NCBI GenBank assembly: GCA_016719535.1
Contig: JADJYX010000012.1
Location: 62,001 to 126,000 of the forward strand
Reading direction: 5' to 3'
Source: Rubrivivax sp.
GTDB lineage: Bacteria > Pseudomonadota > Gammaproteobacteria > Burkholderiales > Burkholderiaceae_C
DNA: 64,000 nucleotides
Below the pieces are notes generated by a model, which saw only the letters and a program-made list of their open reading frames with translations, was not told the origin of the DNA and searched no databases. This document shows, piece by piece, positions 53,759 through 63,146 of this stretch (position 1 is its first letter; every line of letters begins with the position of its first letter). The position numbers and the translations under genes were made by a program.

Positions 53759-55030
53759 AAGCATGTCGGCCCAGATATTTTCAGCCCACGACAGTGCGTA
53801 GCGGCCTTCGATCTGGTTGGCCGCGGCGCTGAGGCCGCCCGAGCCGGGCACGGTCTTGAAGGTCTTGCCCGCCGCGTCGTACTGGTGCACCGAGGCCACG
53901 TGCACCACGTCGCGCGCGGTGACGAAGCTGTAGCAGGTGTTCATCACCACCGGCGTGGCATTCACCGGCTGGCCGGTCAGCTGCGCGATGATCGCCGCCG
54001 CCGCCACCTTGGCATGCTGGTTGGCCATGTGGCCGCTCTTGGGCATCGCCGGCGCGGAGAAGGTGGCATCGCCCAGCACGTGGATGCCCGCCGCGGCGGT
54101 GCTCTCCATCGTCAGCCAGTTCACGCCGACCCAGCGGTTGTTCATGTTGACGAGGCCGGCGCTGCGCGCGATGTCGCCGGCGCGCTGCGCCGGCACGACA
54201 TTGAGCACGTCGGCCTTCACGTCCTCGAATTCGAGCCTGGCGGTGGTGCCCGAGACCTCCTTCAGCACCGAGTTGGCACGGTATTCGACGAGGCCGGCAT
54301 AGTGGTCGGCCCAGGCCTTGCGGAACAGCCCGGCCTTGGAGGTGATGTCGGGGTTGGCGTCGAGCACCAGCACCTTCGAGCGCGGCTTGTGCTGCTTGAG
54401 GTAGCTGGCCACCATGCAGGCGCGCTCGTAGGGTCCGGGCGGGCAGCGGTAGGGCGCCAGCGGGATCGCCAGCGCATAGACGCCGCCGTCGCGCATCGCC
54501 TCGAGCTGCGCGCGCAGCGCGGTCGTCTGCGGGCCGGCCTTCCAGGCATGCAGCACCCGGCCGCTGTCCAGCGCCGCCTGCAGACCGCCGACCTGTTCGG
54601 GCATGAAGTCGATGCCGGGGCTGAGCACGAGGCGGTCGTAGGCCACTTCGCCGCCGCCGGCCAGGCGCAGCTTCTTGCCGGCGACATCGACGGCACCGAC
54701 CTCGGCGCGCACGACATTGACGCCCATGGCCTGCAGCCCGGCGTAGCCGCGCGTGACATCCTCGATGCGCTTGTGGCCGCCGATCACGAGGTTGGAGATC
54801 GGGCAGGACACGAAGCTGGCGTTGCGCTCGATCAGCGTCACGTCGATGGCCGGCGCCCACATCTTCAGGTAGCGCGCGGCGGTGGCGCCGCCGAAGCCGC
54901 CGCCGACGATGGCGACGCGGCCGAGCGAGGGGCCGCCCGTCGTGGCGCAGCCCGACAGGGCGAGCGTGGCGCCGGCGCCGGCGCCGACGAGGATGCGGCG
55001 ACGGGACAGGCCGCGGAGTTGCGTGGTCAT
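53750..55030 (-). CDS. fccB: Flavocytochrome c sulfide dehydrogenase, flavoprotein subunit
   Basis: A 426-residue FAD protein. It has a Tat signal (SRRRILVGAGAGATLALSG), the dinucleotide motif VAIVGGGFGGATAARYL and the redox Cys regions FVSCPISN and YRCPPGPYERACM. The FccB-type C-terminal domain contains NTCYSFVTARDVVHVA. FccB/SoxF oxidises sulfide, giving electrons to its cytochrome subunit. That subunit is encoded 13 bases upstream. The start at 55030 begins the Tat signal. The tandem 12-base repeat covers its stop. Confidence 0.88.
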   Translation of the reverse strand: MTTQLRGLSRRRILVGAGAGATLALSGCATTGGPSLGRVAIVGGGFGGATAARYLKMWAPAIDVTLIERNASFVSCPISNLVIGGHKRIEDVTRGYAGLQAMGVNVVRAEVGAVDVAGKKLRLAGGGEVAYDRLVLSPGIDFMPEQVGGLQAALDSGRVLHAWKAGPQTTALRAQLEAMRDGGVYALAIPLAPYRCPPGPYERACMVASYLKQHKPRSKVLVLDANPDITSKAGLFRKAWADHYAGLVEYRANSVLKEVSGTTARLEFEDVKADVLNVVPAQRAGDIARSAGLVNMNNRWVGVNWLTMESTAAAGIHVLGDATFSAPAMPKSGHMANQHAKVAAAAIIAQLTGQPVNATPVVMNTCYSFVTARDVVHVASVHQYDAAGKTFKTVPGSGGLSAAANQIEGRYALSWAENIWADMLAG

Positions 55031-55043
55031 GTTCGTTGCTCCC

Positions 55044-55364
55044 TCACTTGGCGGCCGGCTTCTGGGCGGCGAAATACGCTGCAATCTGCTCGACCTGGGC
55101 CTCGGTATAGCCCTTGGCGATCTGGTGCATGATCGTCGCGGGCATATTGCCGGAGCGGAAGTCGTTCATGGCGGCGACGATCTTCGCGGCCGAGACGCCG
55201 GCCAGCGGCTTCATCTCGCCGCGCGCGGCGCCGTTGGTGCCGTGGCAGTTGGCGCAGGTGGCGGCCAGGTTGCGCCCCAGCGTGGACTGCTGCGCAGCGG
55301 CCGGCAGGGCCAGGGCCGCCAGGGCGGCAGCGGTCAGGGTGCAGGTGAGGAGCGTGTGGCGCAT
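55044..55364 (-). CDS. Monohaem cytochrome c, partner of the sulfide dehydrogenase
   Basis: A 106-residue c-type cytochrome with a signal (MRHTLLTCTLTAAALAALAL), one haem site CANCH, and the Met ligand in SGNMPATIMHQIAKGY. In flavocytochrome c the haem subunit is often dihaem; this one-haem form resembles the short FccA/SoxE-like partner. It precedes fccB on the same strand and receives its electrons. The ATG at 55364 is the first that gives a signal peptide. Confidence 0.88.
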   Translation of the reverse strand: MRHTLLTCTLTAAALAALALPAAAQQSTLGRNLAATCANCHGTNGAARGEMKPLAGVSAAKIVAAMNDFRSGNMPATIMHQIAKGYTEAQVEQIAAYFAAQKPAAK

Positions 55365-55496
55365 GGGGTCCTTCTCGCAGAATACGCGTGAGGGCATTGT
55401 TCTCGACCCGCGCCCCGGTGCCGCTGGGGCTTGCCCGTAGTAACTTCTGCAATGGCGCGCGGAATTGCCGGCGGCGGCCCACATGGCAGCCTGCCC

Positions 55497-57806
55497 TCAG
55501 CCGCCTTCGCGCTGGACGCGCTCGCGCTGGCGCGCGATCCGGGGGCGCACCGCATCGAGCAGCGCAGCGACCTCGGGCCGCGCCGCGATGGCGGCCAGCG
55601 CCGGGTCGGCCGCCAGGCCCCAGACGCGGCGCCAGCCTGCCTCGACCGCGGCGCGCAGGGCGGCGATCGACGCATCGGCCTCGCCGCTGAGGGCGAGCAG
55701 CCGCGCGCGCTGGTGCAGCAGGCTGTGCCAGATGCAGCCGCCCCGCTCGTAGCGGGCGATCTCGTCGCGCGCCAGCGCCAGCCAGGCGTCGGCGTCCTGC
55801 TGCTGCAACCAGCGCGCGACCGCGGCCACGTCGAGTGGGGGCATGCGGTCGAGAAAGACGCCGTATGCACCATGCACGTGGGTGTGTTCGAGCGGCCAGC
55901 GCGAGGCGACCTCGGCCAGCGCCTGGCGCGCCGCTGCGGCGTCGCCGTGCTGCATGGCGCCGAGCGCGGCACCCAGCCAGTCACCCAGCGCCGCCGCCGG
56001 CCCGGCCGGCAGCGGCAGCGGCGGCGCCCCGTCCTGCGCGCCCAGGCCCTGGCGCAGCATCACCGCCCCGTAGTCCGAGGCCCAGCCACCGTGGCTGCGG
56101 TGCGCGGCCAGGGCCTGGCGCGCCAGCGCCGGCAGGCCCAGGTCGGCCTGGGCCCAGGCCAGCTCCAGCCACAGGTCGGCGCGGCGCTTCTCGAGCGCCA
56201 GCGCGGCGCGGTAGCCCAGCACCGCATCGTCGAGCCGCCCGCGCGCGTAGCCGACCAGCGCCTGGCCCCAGAGCGGATTCGGGTGCTGCGGCGCGAGTTC
56301 GCGCGCGCGGTCGAAGTGCTGCAGCGCCTGTTCGCCCAGCCCGGCGAACATCGTTTCGGTGCCCAGGCGCGCACGGATCTGGAAGTCCAGCGGGTTGAGC
56401 TCGGCGGCCACCGCGTAATGCGGCATCGCCTCGCGCGGCCGGCCCTCGTGGGCGTAGCTGACGCCGAGCCAGAAGTGCGCGGCGGCCAGGCTCGGCCGCA
56501 GCGCGATCGCGCGGCGCAGCGGTTCGCGCGCGCGCTCGTGCTCGCGCAGCTTGATGTGCAGCAAGCCCTGCACCGCCAGCACATCGGGTGCGCCGGGCGC
56601 CTCGGTCAGCGCGCGGTCGAGCGCACGGCGCGCATGCGCCAACGCCGTGCCGTGGTCGAAGGACACGCCGTAGTCGGTCTCGGCCAGCCAGCCGGTGGCA
56701 AGCCCCGCATGCGCCTGGGCAAAGGCAGGCGCGATCGCGATGGCGCGCCCGAAGCCCTCGCGCGCCGCCAGCAGCGCCTCCGGCGTGCGCTGGCGCAGCG
56801 CGTGCAAGCCCTGCACGTAGGCCTCGAAGGCCGCCAGCGGGGGCTCGGGGTGTCGCGGCGGCGGCAGCGACGACAGCCCGAGTGCGGCCAGCGTGTGTTG
56901 CGCGACCAGCCGCGGCAGCTGCGGCAGCTGCGCCGTCGGGCGCACGAGGCGGTCGCTCCAGCGCACGCGGGTGGCGCGCGCGTCGTGCAGCGTCAGCGTC
57001 ACGCCCACCGTATCACCCTCGCGCCGCACGGTGCCTTCGAGCACCAGCGCGACGCCGAGCTGGCGCGCCACCTGCGCCGGATCGAGCGCGCCGGCGCGGA
57101 AGGCCTGCGAGGAGTCGCGCGCGACGACGCGCAGGCGGGCGTCGTCCGCCAGCTGGCGAATGACCTCTTCGGACAGCGCATCGGCCAGCGCCGGGCCGTC
57201 GAGCGCGGGCGACTCGTCGCTGAAGGCGGTGACGGCCAGCCGCAGCGGCGCGCCGGCCGCACCGCGCGGCGCCGACCGCCACCACCACAGCGCCGCTGCG
57301 GCCAGCACCGGCAGCACGGCGCCAGCCGCGATCGCCGCGCGCCGCCGCGTCGACGCCGGCGTCGACGTCGGCGCCGGCACCGGCACGGCGGCGGCCTCCG
57401 GCGCCGGCACCGGCACGGCGGCGGCCTCCGGCGCGGGCACCGGCACGGCGGCGGCCTCCGGCGCCGCGTGCCGCACGGGCGCCACCAGCCGGTAGCCCTT
57501 GCGCGGCACGGTGACGATGTAGCTCGGGTGGTCGGTATCGTCGCCGAGCTGGCGGCGCAACTGCGCCACGCTCTGGTAGAGCGAATTCGGCGTCACGATC
57601 ACGTCCTTCCAGACGGTGTCGATCAGCTCGTCGGCCAGCACCAGCTCGCCCGGGCGCTCCGCCAGCGCCATCAGCAGCCGCATCTTGCGCGGCTCGAGCT
57701 TGACCGTCTGCTCGCCGCGGCGGATCAGGTCCAGCGACGGCTCGACACACCAGTGGCCGATCCACAGCGCCTGCCCCATCGCATAGTTGGCCCGCCGCGC
57801 GCCCAT
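55497..57806 (-). CDS. CadC-like winged-helix regulator with TPR domain
   Basis: A 769-residue protein. The OmpR-type winged helix lies at the N-terminus (ALAERPGELVLADELIDTVW, then LRRQLGDDTDHPSYIVTVPR). A linker with three copies of PEAAAVPVPA follows, then a membrane helix (IAAGAVLPVLAAAALWWW), then a long periplasmic part with an adenylate-cyclase-like beta unit (LRLAVTAFSDESPALDG) and TPR repeats. It likely senses a periplasmic signal and binds DNA from the membrane. A second ATG at 57779 is possible. It is divergent from a rhodanese gene. Confidence 0.85.
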   Translation of the reverse strand: MGARRANYAMGQALWIGHWCVEPSLDLIRRGEQTVKLEPRKMRLLMALAERPGELVLADELIDTVWKDVIVTPNSLYQSVAQLRRQLGDDTDHPSYIVTVPRKGYRLVAPVRHAAPEAAAVPVPAPEAAAVPVPAPEAAAVPVPAPTSTPASTRRRAAIAAGAVLPVLAAAALWWWRSAPRGAAGAPLRLAVTAFSDESPALDGPALADALSEEVIRQLADDARLRVVARDSSQAFRAGALDPAQVARQLGVALVLEGTVRREGDTVGVTLTLHDARATRVRWSDRLVRPTAQLPQLPRLVAQHTLAALGLSSLPPPRHPEPPLAAFEAYVQGLHALRQRTPEALLAAREGFGRAIAIAPAFAQAHAGLATGWLAETDYGVSFDHGTALAHARRALDRALTEAPGAPDVLAVQGLLHIKLREHERAREPLRRAIALRPSLAAAHFWLGVSYAHEGRPREAMPHYAVAAELNPLDFQIRARLGTETMFAGLGEQALQHFDRARELAPQHPNPLWGQALVGYARGRLDDAVLGYRAALALEKRRADLWLELAWAQADLGLPALARQALAAHRSHGGWASDYGAVMLRQGLGAQDGAPPLPLPAGPAAALGDWLGAALGAMQHGDAAAARQALAEVASRWPLEHTHVHGAYGVFLDRMPPLDVAAVARWLQQQDADAWLALARDEIARYERGGCIWHSLLHQRARLLALSGEADASIAALRAAVEAGWRRVWGLAADPALAAIAARPEVAALLDAVRPRIARQRERVQREGG
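57371..57460. repeat. Three tandem 30-base units in the CadC-like gene
   Basis: Three near-identical 30-base units code, on the minus strand, for PEAAAVPVPA in the linker between the DNA-binding domain and membrane helix. Copy number could change linker length without breaking the frame. Confidence 0.9.
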
Positions 57807-58002
57807 GCCGACTCCCGTCGTTGCCGCGGGGCGATCCTACGGCGGCCGCCGGCGGCGCGCGCAAGTCCTTGATTCGCAAGCATTCAGAAATCCTTCAGCG
57901 AAGCACCAGCGCAAGCTCAGGACGCCGCGTCGGCGATCCGCTCCACTGCCGCCAGGTCGCCGCGGAACGGGTCCGCGGCATCCCAACCCCGTGAGGAACG
58001 CC

Positions 58003-58635
58003 ATGAACCGCATGCTTGCCAACACCCTCGGCTGTCTCGTCACCACGCTGGCGGCGCTGGCCGGCCCGCTGCCCGCCCTGTCGCAGCCGACCGCCACCCT
58101 CGTCGTCGGTGCCGACGGCCATGCGCTGGCCGCGACCGCCGACGCGCTGCCGCAGGACCCCGAGGCGACGACGCGCGCCGGCCGCTACGCCACCCCGCGG
58201 CAGGCCCACCAGACCAAGCTCGGGCTCGGCGCGGCCGTCCTGCTGGTCGACGTGCGTTCGCCCGAGTCGCGCCGGCGCTCGGCCATCGACGTGGCTGCCG
58301 ACCTGCAGGCGCCGCTGTGGACGGCCAACGGCCGCGACCTCGTGCCGGCCTTCGTCGCCAGCGTCGACCGTCGCGTCGCCGGCATGCCGCGCGGCCGCGC
58401 CACGCCGGTGCTGCTGCTGTGCGAGGACGGCCGGCTGGCGGCGGTGGCCGCCGAGCGGCTGGCCGATGCCGGCTATGCCAACGCGATCGTCATCACCGGC
58501 GGCCTGCACGGTGAAGTCGACGGCGGCCGGCCGGGCTGGATGGCCGCGGGCTTGCCGGTCATCAAGACCGTGGCCGCCATGCGCAAGGCGGTGTCGCGCG
58601 GCCCCGGCGACGGTCCGCTGACCCGCGGGTTCTGA
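58003..58635 (+). CDS. Exported rhodanese-like protein
   Basis: A 210-residue protein with a signal peptide (MNRMLANTLGCLVTTLAALA, cut near ALSQ) and a rhodanese-like domain: VLLVDVRSPESRR and the active loop LLLCEDGRLAAVAAERL with a Cys. The active loop differs from the common CxxGxR pattern (CEDGRLA), so sulfur-transfer activity may be altered. It is divergent from the CadC-like regulator and may be a target of it. With the cytoplasmic rhodanese and fccB, it adds to a sulfur theme. Confidence 0.72.
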   Translation: MNRMLANTLGCLVTTLAALAGPLPALSQPTATLVVGADGHALAATADALPQDPEATTRAGRYATPRQAHQTKLGLGAAVLLVDVRSPESRRRSAIDVAADLQAPLWTANGRDLVPAFVASVDRRVAGMPRGRATPVLLLCEDGRLAAVAAERLADAGYANAIVITGGLHGEVDGGRPGWMAAGLPVIKTVAAMRKAVSRGPGDGPLTRGF

Positions 58636-58781
58636 CCGTCGGGCGACGCCGCCGCGCCGATGCGGGCTGCGCCGGCCGCTGGTTCGGCATCGCGTCACGG
58701 CGCCGGCGGCGGCGGCGCTCAAGCCGGCGCCGCAACGGCCGAAGAGCCTGCCGACGACGGCAGTACCTGGAGGGCCCGGCG

Positions 58782-60380
58782 ATGTTCGAACTGAGACCCC
58801 TGAAACGCCTGCACGGCATCGGTGCGCAGCTGCTGCTGGCCTTTGGGGGCATGCAGCTGGCGATGCTGGGGGCCTGCGCGGCAGCCGCCTTGGGCATCTG
58901 GCAGCTGGGTGCCGAGCAGGCGGACCGGGTGGCACAGTCGCGCCAGCTGGAGACGGTGGCCCAGTGGTCGGCAGCGGTGCAGTCCAACCTGGAACGGGCA
59001 CTGAATGCCACCCGGCTCGAAGCCGCCATCGGCGACGACGACGCCGTGCGCGCACGCCTGGCCCCGCTGCTCGACGGCCTGGTGCAGGAGATGGCGGCCG
59101 GCGCCGAGTCGAGTGCGCAACTGCAGCGGCAGCTGGCCCCGGCGGCAGCCGGCGATGCCGAGCTGGCCGCGCGCATGGCCGAGGTGGCCGACAAGCGCAA
59201 CCGCTTCGTCACGCTGCGTGCCGCCATCCGCGACGACCTGCAGATGGGCGAAGGGGGCCCGCGCGTCGAGGCCGAACTGGTGCCCGCGGCACGCGCGATG
59301 CTCGAAAGCCTGGGGCGCCTGGGCATCATGCTCGTCGAACGCACGCGCAGCGCGGAGTCGGCGGTGCGCGCCCGGGTGGGCCAGGCGCTGGCCTGGCTGG
59401 CCGGCGGCTTCGTGCTCGCCGCGGCCTGCGGCCTGCTGCTGGCGGTGCGCAGTGCGCGCCGGGTGGCACGGCCGCTGCGCGACGCCGCGGCGCTGGCGCG
59501 CCGCATCGCCGATGGCGACCTGTCGGCAGCACCGGGATCGGTGCGCAAGGACGAGATCGGCGACCTGCAGCGCGCGCTGGCGACGATGCAGGCATCGCTG
59601 GCCGCGCTGGTCAGCGACATCCGCGACACCGCCGCCGGGCTGCGCGAGGCCAGCGCCGAGGTTGCCGCCGGCAACCAGGACCTGAGCCAGCGCACCGAGA
59701 TGGCGGCGTCGAGCCTGCAGCAGACTGCCGGCGCGATGGAGCAGCTGACGGGCACGGTGACGCAGACCGCGGCGTCGGCACGCAGCGCCGATGCGCTGGC
59801 CGGCCAGGCGGCCGAGGTGGCGCGCCGCGGCGGCGACGTGGTGGCGCGCGTGGTGTCGACGATGGACGCCATCAACGGCAGCTCGAAGAAGATCGCCGAC
59901 ATCATCGGCGTCATCGACGGCATCGCCTTCCAGACCAACATCCTGGCGCTCAATGCCGCCGTCGAGGCCGCCCGTGCCGGCGAGCAGGGACGCGGCTTTG
60001 CCGTGGTGGCCGGCGAGGTGCGCAGCCTGGCCCGACGTTCGGCCGAAGCCGCGCGCGAGATCAAGGCGCTGATCGGCGATTCGGTCACCCGCGTCGAGGG
60101 CGGCGCACGGCTCGTCGGCGAGGCCGGCGCGACCATGGACGAGATCGTCGCCAGCGTCGGCCAGGTGGCGCGCACGATCGGCGAGATCGGCACCGCGACC
60201 GCGCAGCAGACGCAGGGCATCGGCGAGATCCACCATGCCGTGAGCGCCCTCGACCACATGACGCAGCAGAATGCCGCGCTGGTCGAGCAGAGCGCGGCCG
60301 CTGCCGCCAACCTGCGGGCGCAGGCCGAAAACCTGGGCCGGGCGGTGGCGGTCTTCCGCGTGCAGGCGGCGGCGGGCTGA
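58782..60380 (+). CDS. Methyl-accepting chemotaxis protein
   Basis: A 532-residue chemoreceptor. It has a first helix (about 15-40), a periplasmic four-helix-type sensor domain, a second helix (near 203-224) and HAMP (to about 275). The long signalling coiled coil has the tip IIGVIDGIAFQTNILALN at about 375 and EAARAGEQGRGFAVVAGEV after it. No C-terminal CheR-binding pentapeptide is present. GGAGG at 58769-58773 is its ribosome site. The ligand is unknown. It ends two bases from the convergent CBS gene. Confidence 0.93.
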   Translation: MFELRPLKRLHGIGAQLLLAFGGMQLAMLGACAAAALGIWQLGAEQADRVAQSRQLETVAQWSAAVQSNLERALNATRLEAAIGDDDAVRARLAPLLDGLVQEMAAGAESSAQLQRQLAPAAAGDAELAARMAEVADKRNRFVTLRAAIRDDLQMGEGGPRVEAELVPAARAMLESLGRLGIMLVERTRSAESAVRARVGQALAWLAGGFVLAAACGLLLAVRSARRVARPLRDAAALARRIADGDLSAAPGSVRKDEIGDLQRALATMQASLAALVSDIRDTAAGLREASAEVAAGNQDLSQRTEMAASSLQQTAGAMEQLTGTVTQTAASARSADALAGQAAEVARRGGDVVARVVSTMDAINGSSKKIADIIGVIDGIAFQTNILALNAAVEAARAGEQGRGFAVVAGEVRSLARRSAEAAREIKALIGDSVTRVEGGARLVGEAGATMDEIVASVGQVARTIGEIGTATAQQTQGIGEIHHAVSALDHMTQQNAALVEQSAAAAANLRAQAENLGRAVAVFRVQAAAG

Positions 60381-60382
60381 GC

Positions 60383-60853
60383 TCAGGCCCTGGGCTGTCC
60401 GCCCTCGGCCGCGTCTTCGCCTTCGGGCCAGTCGCGGATGTAGGCCTTGAGCATGCGGTTTTCGAAATCCTGCGCGTCGACCACGCTCTTGGCCACGTCG
60501 TAGAAGCTGATCACGCCCATCAGCTCGCGCCGGTCCATCACCGGCAGGTAGCGCGCATGGCTTTGCAGCATCATGCGGCGCACCTCGTTGATGTCGGTCT
60601 CGGGCGTGCAGGTCATCGGGGCGTCGTCCATCACCGAGCGCACGCGCCGCTGGCCGAAGCTGCCGCCGTTGGCGACCACGGCCTTGATGACCTCGCGGAA
60701 GGTCAGCATGCCGACCAGGTCGCCGAGGTCCATCACCACCAGCGAGCCGATGTCGAGCTCGGCCATGGTGCGCGCGGCGTCGGCCAGCGGCAGGTCGGGC
60801 GTGACGGTATAGAGCGTGCTGCCCTTGACGCGCAGGATGTCGGAGACTTTCAT
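60383..60853 (-). CDS. CBS-domain pair protein
   Basis: A 156-residue protein that is almost only two CBS domains. The first shows LADAARTMAELDIGSLVVMD and MLTFREVIKAV; the second shows VRRMMLQSHARYLPVMDRRE and VISFYDVAKSVV. Such stand-alone pairs bind adenosine nucleotides and regulate partners. No partner is evident. It is divergent from the sulfhydrylase gene. Confidence 0.88.
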   Translation of the reverse strand: MKVSDILRVKGSTLYTVTPDLPLADAARTMAELDIGSLVVMDLGDLVGMLTFREVIKAVVANGGSFGQRRVRSVMDDAPMTCTPETDINEVRRMMLQSHARYLPVMDRRELMGVISFYDVAKSVVDAQDFENRMLKAYIRDWPEGEDAAEGGQPRA

Positions 60854-60939
60854 GGGTGGGCTTCGGCAAGGTCGGCCGGGCTCGGCTGCGGGTCAATATA
60901 GCCCACAATGCCGGCTCTTCCGCTGCAGGCAAAACCCCC

Positions 60940-62250
60940 ATGGCCGGCCCCTCCGACCCCGGATTCGACACCCTGGCGCTGCACGCCGGCGCCGCCCCCG
61001 ACCCCGCCACCGGCGCGCGCGCGGTGCCCATCCACCTGAGCACCAGCTTTGTCTTCGAAAACAGCGAGCACGCGGCCAGCCTGTTCAACATGGAGCGCTC
61101 GGGCCATGTCTACAGCCGCATCAGCAACCCGACCAACGCGGTGCTGGAAGAGCGCGTGGCGGCACTGGAAGGCGGCAGCGGCGCCATCGCCGTGGCCAGC
61201 GGCCAGGCGGCGCTGCACCTGGCGGTGGCCACGCTGGCCGGTGCCGGCTCGCACATCGTCGCCAGCTCGGCGCTGTATGGCGGCAGCCACAACCTGCTGA
61301 GCTACACGCTGGCGCGCTTCGGCATTCAGACCACCTTCGTCAAGCCGCTGGACATCGACGGCTGGCGCGCGGCGATCCGCCCCACGACGCGCCTGCTGTT
61401 CGGCGAGACGCTGGGCAACCCGGGGCTGGACGTGCTGGACATCCCCACCGTGAGCGCCATCGCGCACGAGCACGGCCTGCCGCTGCTGGTGGACAGCACC
61501 TTCACCACGCCCTGGCTGATGAAGCCCTTCGACCATGGCGCCGACCTCATCTTCCATTCGGCGACCAAATTCCTGTCGGGCCATGGCACCGTGGTCGGCG
61601 GCGTGCTGGTCGACAGCGGGATGTTCGACTGGGCGGCGTCACATGAAAGGTTCGGCCACTTCCCCGAGCTGAGTGCGCCCTACGCCGGCTTCCACGGCAT
61701 GGTGTTCAGCGAGGAGAGCACGGTCGGCGCCTTCCTGCTGCGCGCGCGCCGCGAGGGCCTGCGCGACTTCGGCGCCTGCATGAGCCCGCACACCGCCTGG
61801 CTGATCCTGCAGGGCATCGAGACGCTGCCGCTGCGCATGGCGCGGCATGTCGACAATACGCGCAAGGTGGTGGCCTTCCTCAGCCGCCACCCGCTGGTCG
61901 CCGGCGTCGGCTACCCCGAACTGGAAGGCCACCCCAGCCACGCGCTGGCCCGGCAGCTGCTGCCGCGCGGCTGCGGCAGCGTCTTCAGCTTCGACCTCAG
62001 GGGCAGCCGCAAGCAGGGCCAGGCCTTCATCGAAGCGCTGAAGATCTTCAGCCACCTGGCCAACGTGGGCGACTGCCGCAGCCTGGTCATCCATCCGGCC
62101 AGCACCACGCATTTCCGCATGGACGACGCGGCGCTGGCGGCGGCCGGCATCACGCCGGGCACGATCCGGCTGAGCATCGGCCTGGAGGATCCGGACGACC
62201 TCGTCGACGACCTCAAGCGGGCGTTCAAGGTGGCGGAGAAGGCGGCATGA
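60940..62250 (+). CDS. metY: O-acetylhomoserine sulfhydrylase (PLP enzyme)
   Basis: A 436-residue Cys/Met-metabolism PLP enzyme that makes homocysteine from acylhomoserine and sulfide. YSRISNPTNAVLEERVAALE, ASSALYGGSHNLL, DSTFTTPWLMKP and the PLP lysine Lys210 in HSATKFLSGHG are seen. The length fits MetY (acetyl substrate) better than the shorter MetZ (succinyl substrate), though this is not decisive. The start at 60940 begins the fold; the GTG-led frame upstream lacks support. It overlaps the hydrolase gene. Confidence 0.88.
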   Translation: MAGPSDPGFDTLALHAGAAPDPATGARAVPIHLSTSFVFENSEHAASLFNMERSGHVYSRISNPTNAVLEERVAALEGGSGAIAVASGQAALHLAVATLAGAGSHIVASSALYGGSHNLLSYTLARFGIQTTFVKPLDIDGWRAAIRPTTRLLFGETLGNPGLDVLDIPTVSAIAHEHGLPLLVDSTFTTPWLMKPFDHGADLIFHSATKFLSGHGTVVGGVLVDSGMFDWAASHERFGHFPELSAPYAGFHGMVFSEESTVGAFLLRARREGLRDFGACMSPHTAWLILQGIETLPLRMARHVDNTRKVVAFLSRHPLVAGVGYPELEGHPSHALARQLLPRGCGSVFSFDLRGSRKQGQAFIEALKIFSHLANVGDCRSLVIHPASTTHFRMDDAALAAAGITPGTIRLSIGLEDPDDLVDDLKRAFKVAEKAA

Positions 62251-63059
62251 TGAACGTGCAAGTGCACGGCCGCAGCGCGGCCGTCTATACCGGCGGCAAG
62301 CCCTTCGATCCCGCCCTGCCCTGCATCGCCTTCGTGCATGGCGCGCTCAACGACCACAGCGGCTGGACGCTGCTGGCGCGCTGGCTGGCGCACCACGGAT
62401 GGTGCGTGCTGGCGGTGGACCTGCCGGGCCATGGCGGCAGCGAGGGCCCGGCGCTGCCCAGCGTCGAGGCCTGCGCCGACTGGCTGCTGGCGGTGATGGA
62501 CGCCGCCGGCGTGCAGCAGGCGGCGGTGGCCGGCCACAGCATGGGCAGCCTGATCGCGCTGGAAGCCGCGGCGCGGGCGCCAGCGCGCATCACGCGGCTG
62601 ATCATGATCGGCACCGCCTACCCGATGCAGGTCAGCGAGGCCTTGCTGACCACCGCGCGCGAGCAGCCGCTGAAGGCCATCGACATGGTCAACAGCTTCT
62701 CGATCAGCAGCATCGCCAGCAAGCCCAGCTACCCGGGCCCGGGCATGTGGCTGCACGGCAGCAGCCGCGCGCTGATGCGGCGCACGCTGCGCGGCGGCGG
62801 CGTCGTCGACGGCCGCAACCTCTTCGAGCACGACTTCCGCGTCTGCGATGCCTATGCCCACGGGCTGGAGGCGGCCGCGCAGGTGCGCTGCCCGGTGACG
62901 CTGATCCTCGGCAAGGCCGACCAGATGACGCCGCCCAGGGTCACCAGGGACATCGCCGCGGCGCTGAAGGCGCATGTGGTGATGCTCGACAGCGGCCACC
63001 ACCTGATGGCCGAGCAGCCCGATGCCATGCTGGCGGCGGTGCGCGGCGCGCTGGGCTGA
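62247..63059 (+). CDS. Alpha/beta hydrolase
   Basis: A 270-residue enzyme with a full catalytic triad: Ser98 in AGHSMGSL, Asp225 in LGKADQMTP and His251 or His252 in DSGHHLMAEQP. The oxyanion region is FVHGALNDHSGW. ATG overlaps the sulfhydrylase stop (ATGA); a second ATG follows at once. Members close to homoserine acyltransferases were considered, but the size and motifs fit general esterases better. The substrate is unknown. Confidence 0.87.
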   Translation: MMNVQVHGRSAAVYTGGKPFDPALPCIAFVHGALNDHSGWTLLARWLAHHGWCVLAVDLPGHGGSEGPALPSVEACADWLLAVMDAAGVQQAAVAGHSMGSLIALEAAARAPARITRLIMIGTAYPMQVSEALLTTAREQPLKAIDMVNSFSISSIASKPSYPGPGMWLHGSSRALMRRTLRGGGVVDGRNLFEHDFRVCDAYAHGLEAAAQVRCPVTLILGKADQMTPPRVTRDIAAALKAHVVMLDSGHHLMAEQPDAMLAAVRGALG

Positions 63060-63146
63060 AGGCCGGACGGCGCCACCGGGCAGCCCCACCAGGCAGCCCC
63101 GGGGCCACGCCGGCCGGTGCGGCGGGCCTGCCGACGCCGGGGGTGC

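Noticed and set aside
62247..63059. Homoserine acyltransferase role for the hydrolase after the sulfhydrylase
   Set aside because: MetX proteins are longer and have a lid domain and GGSxGG-type nucleophile region; here the nucleophile is in GHSMG and the chain has 270 residues.
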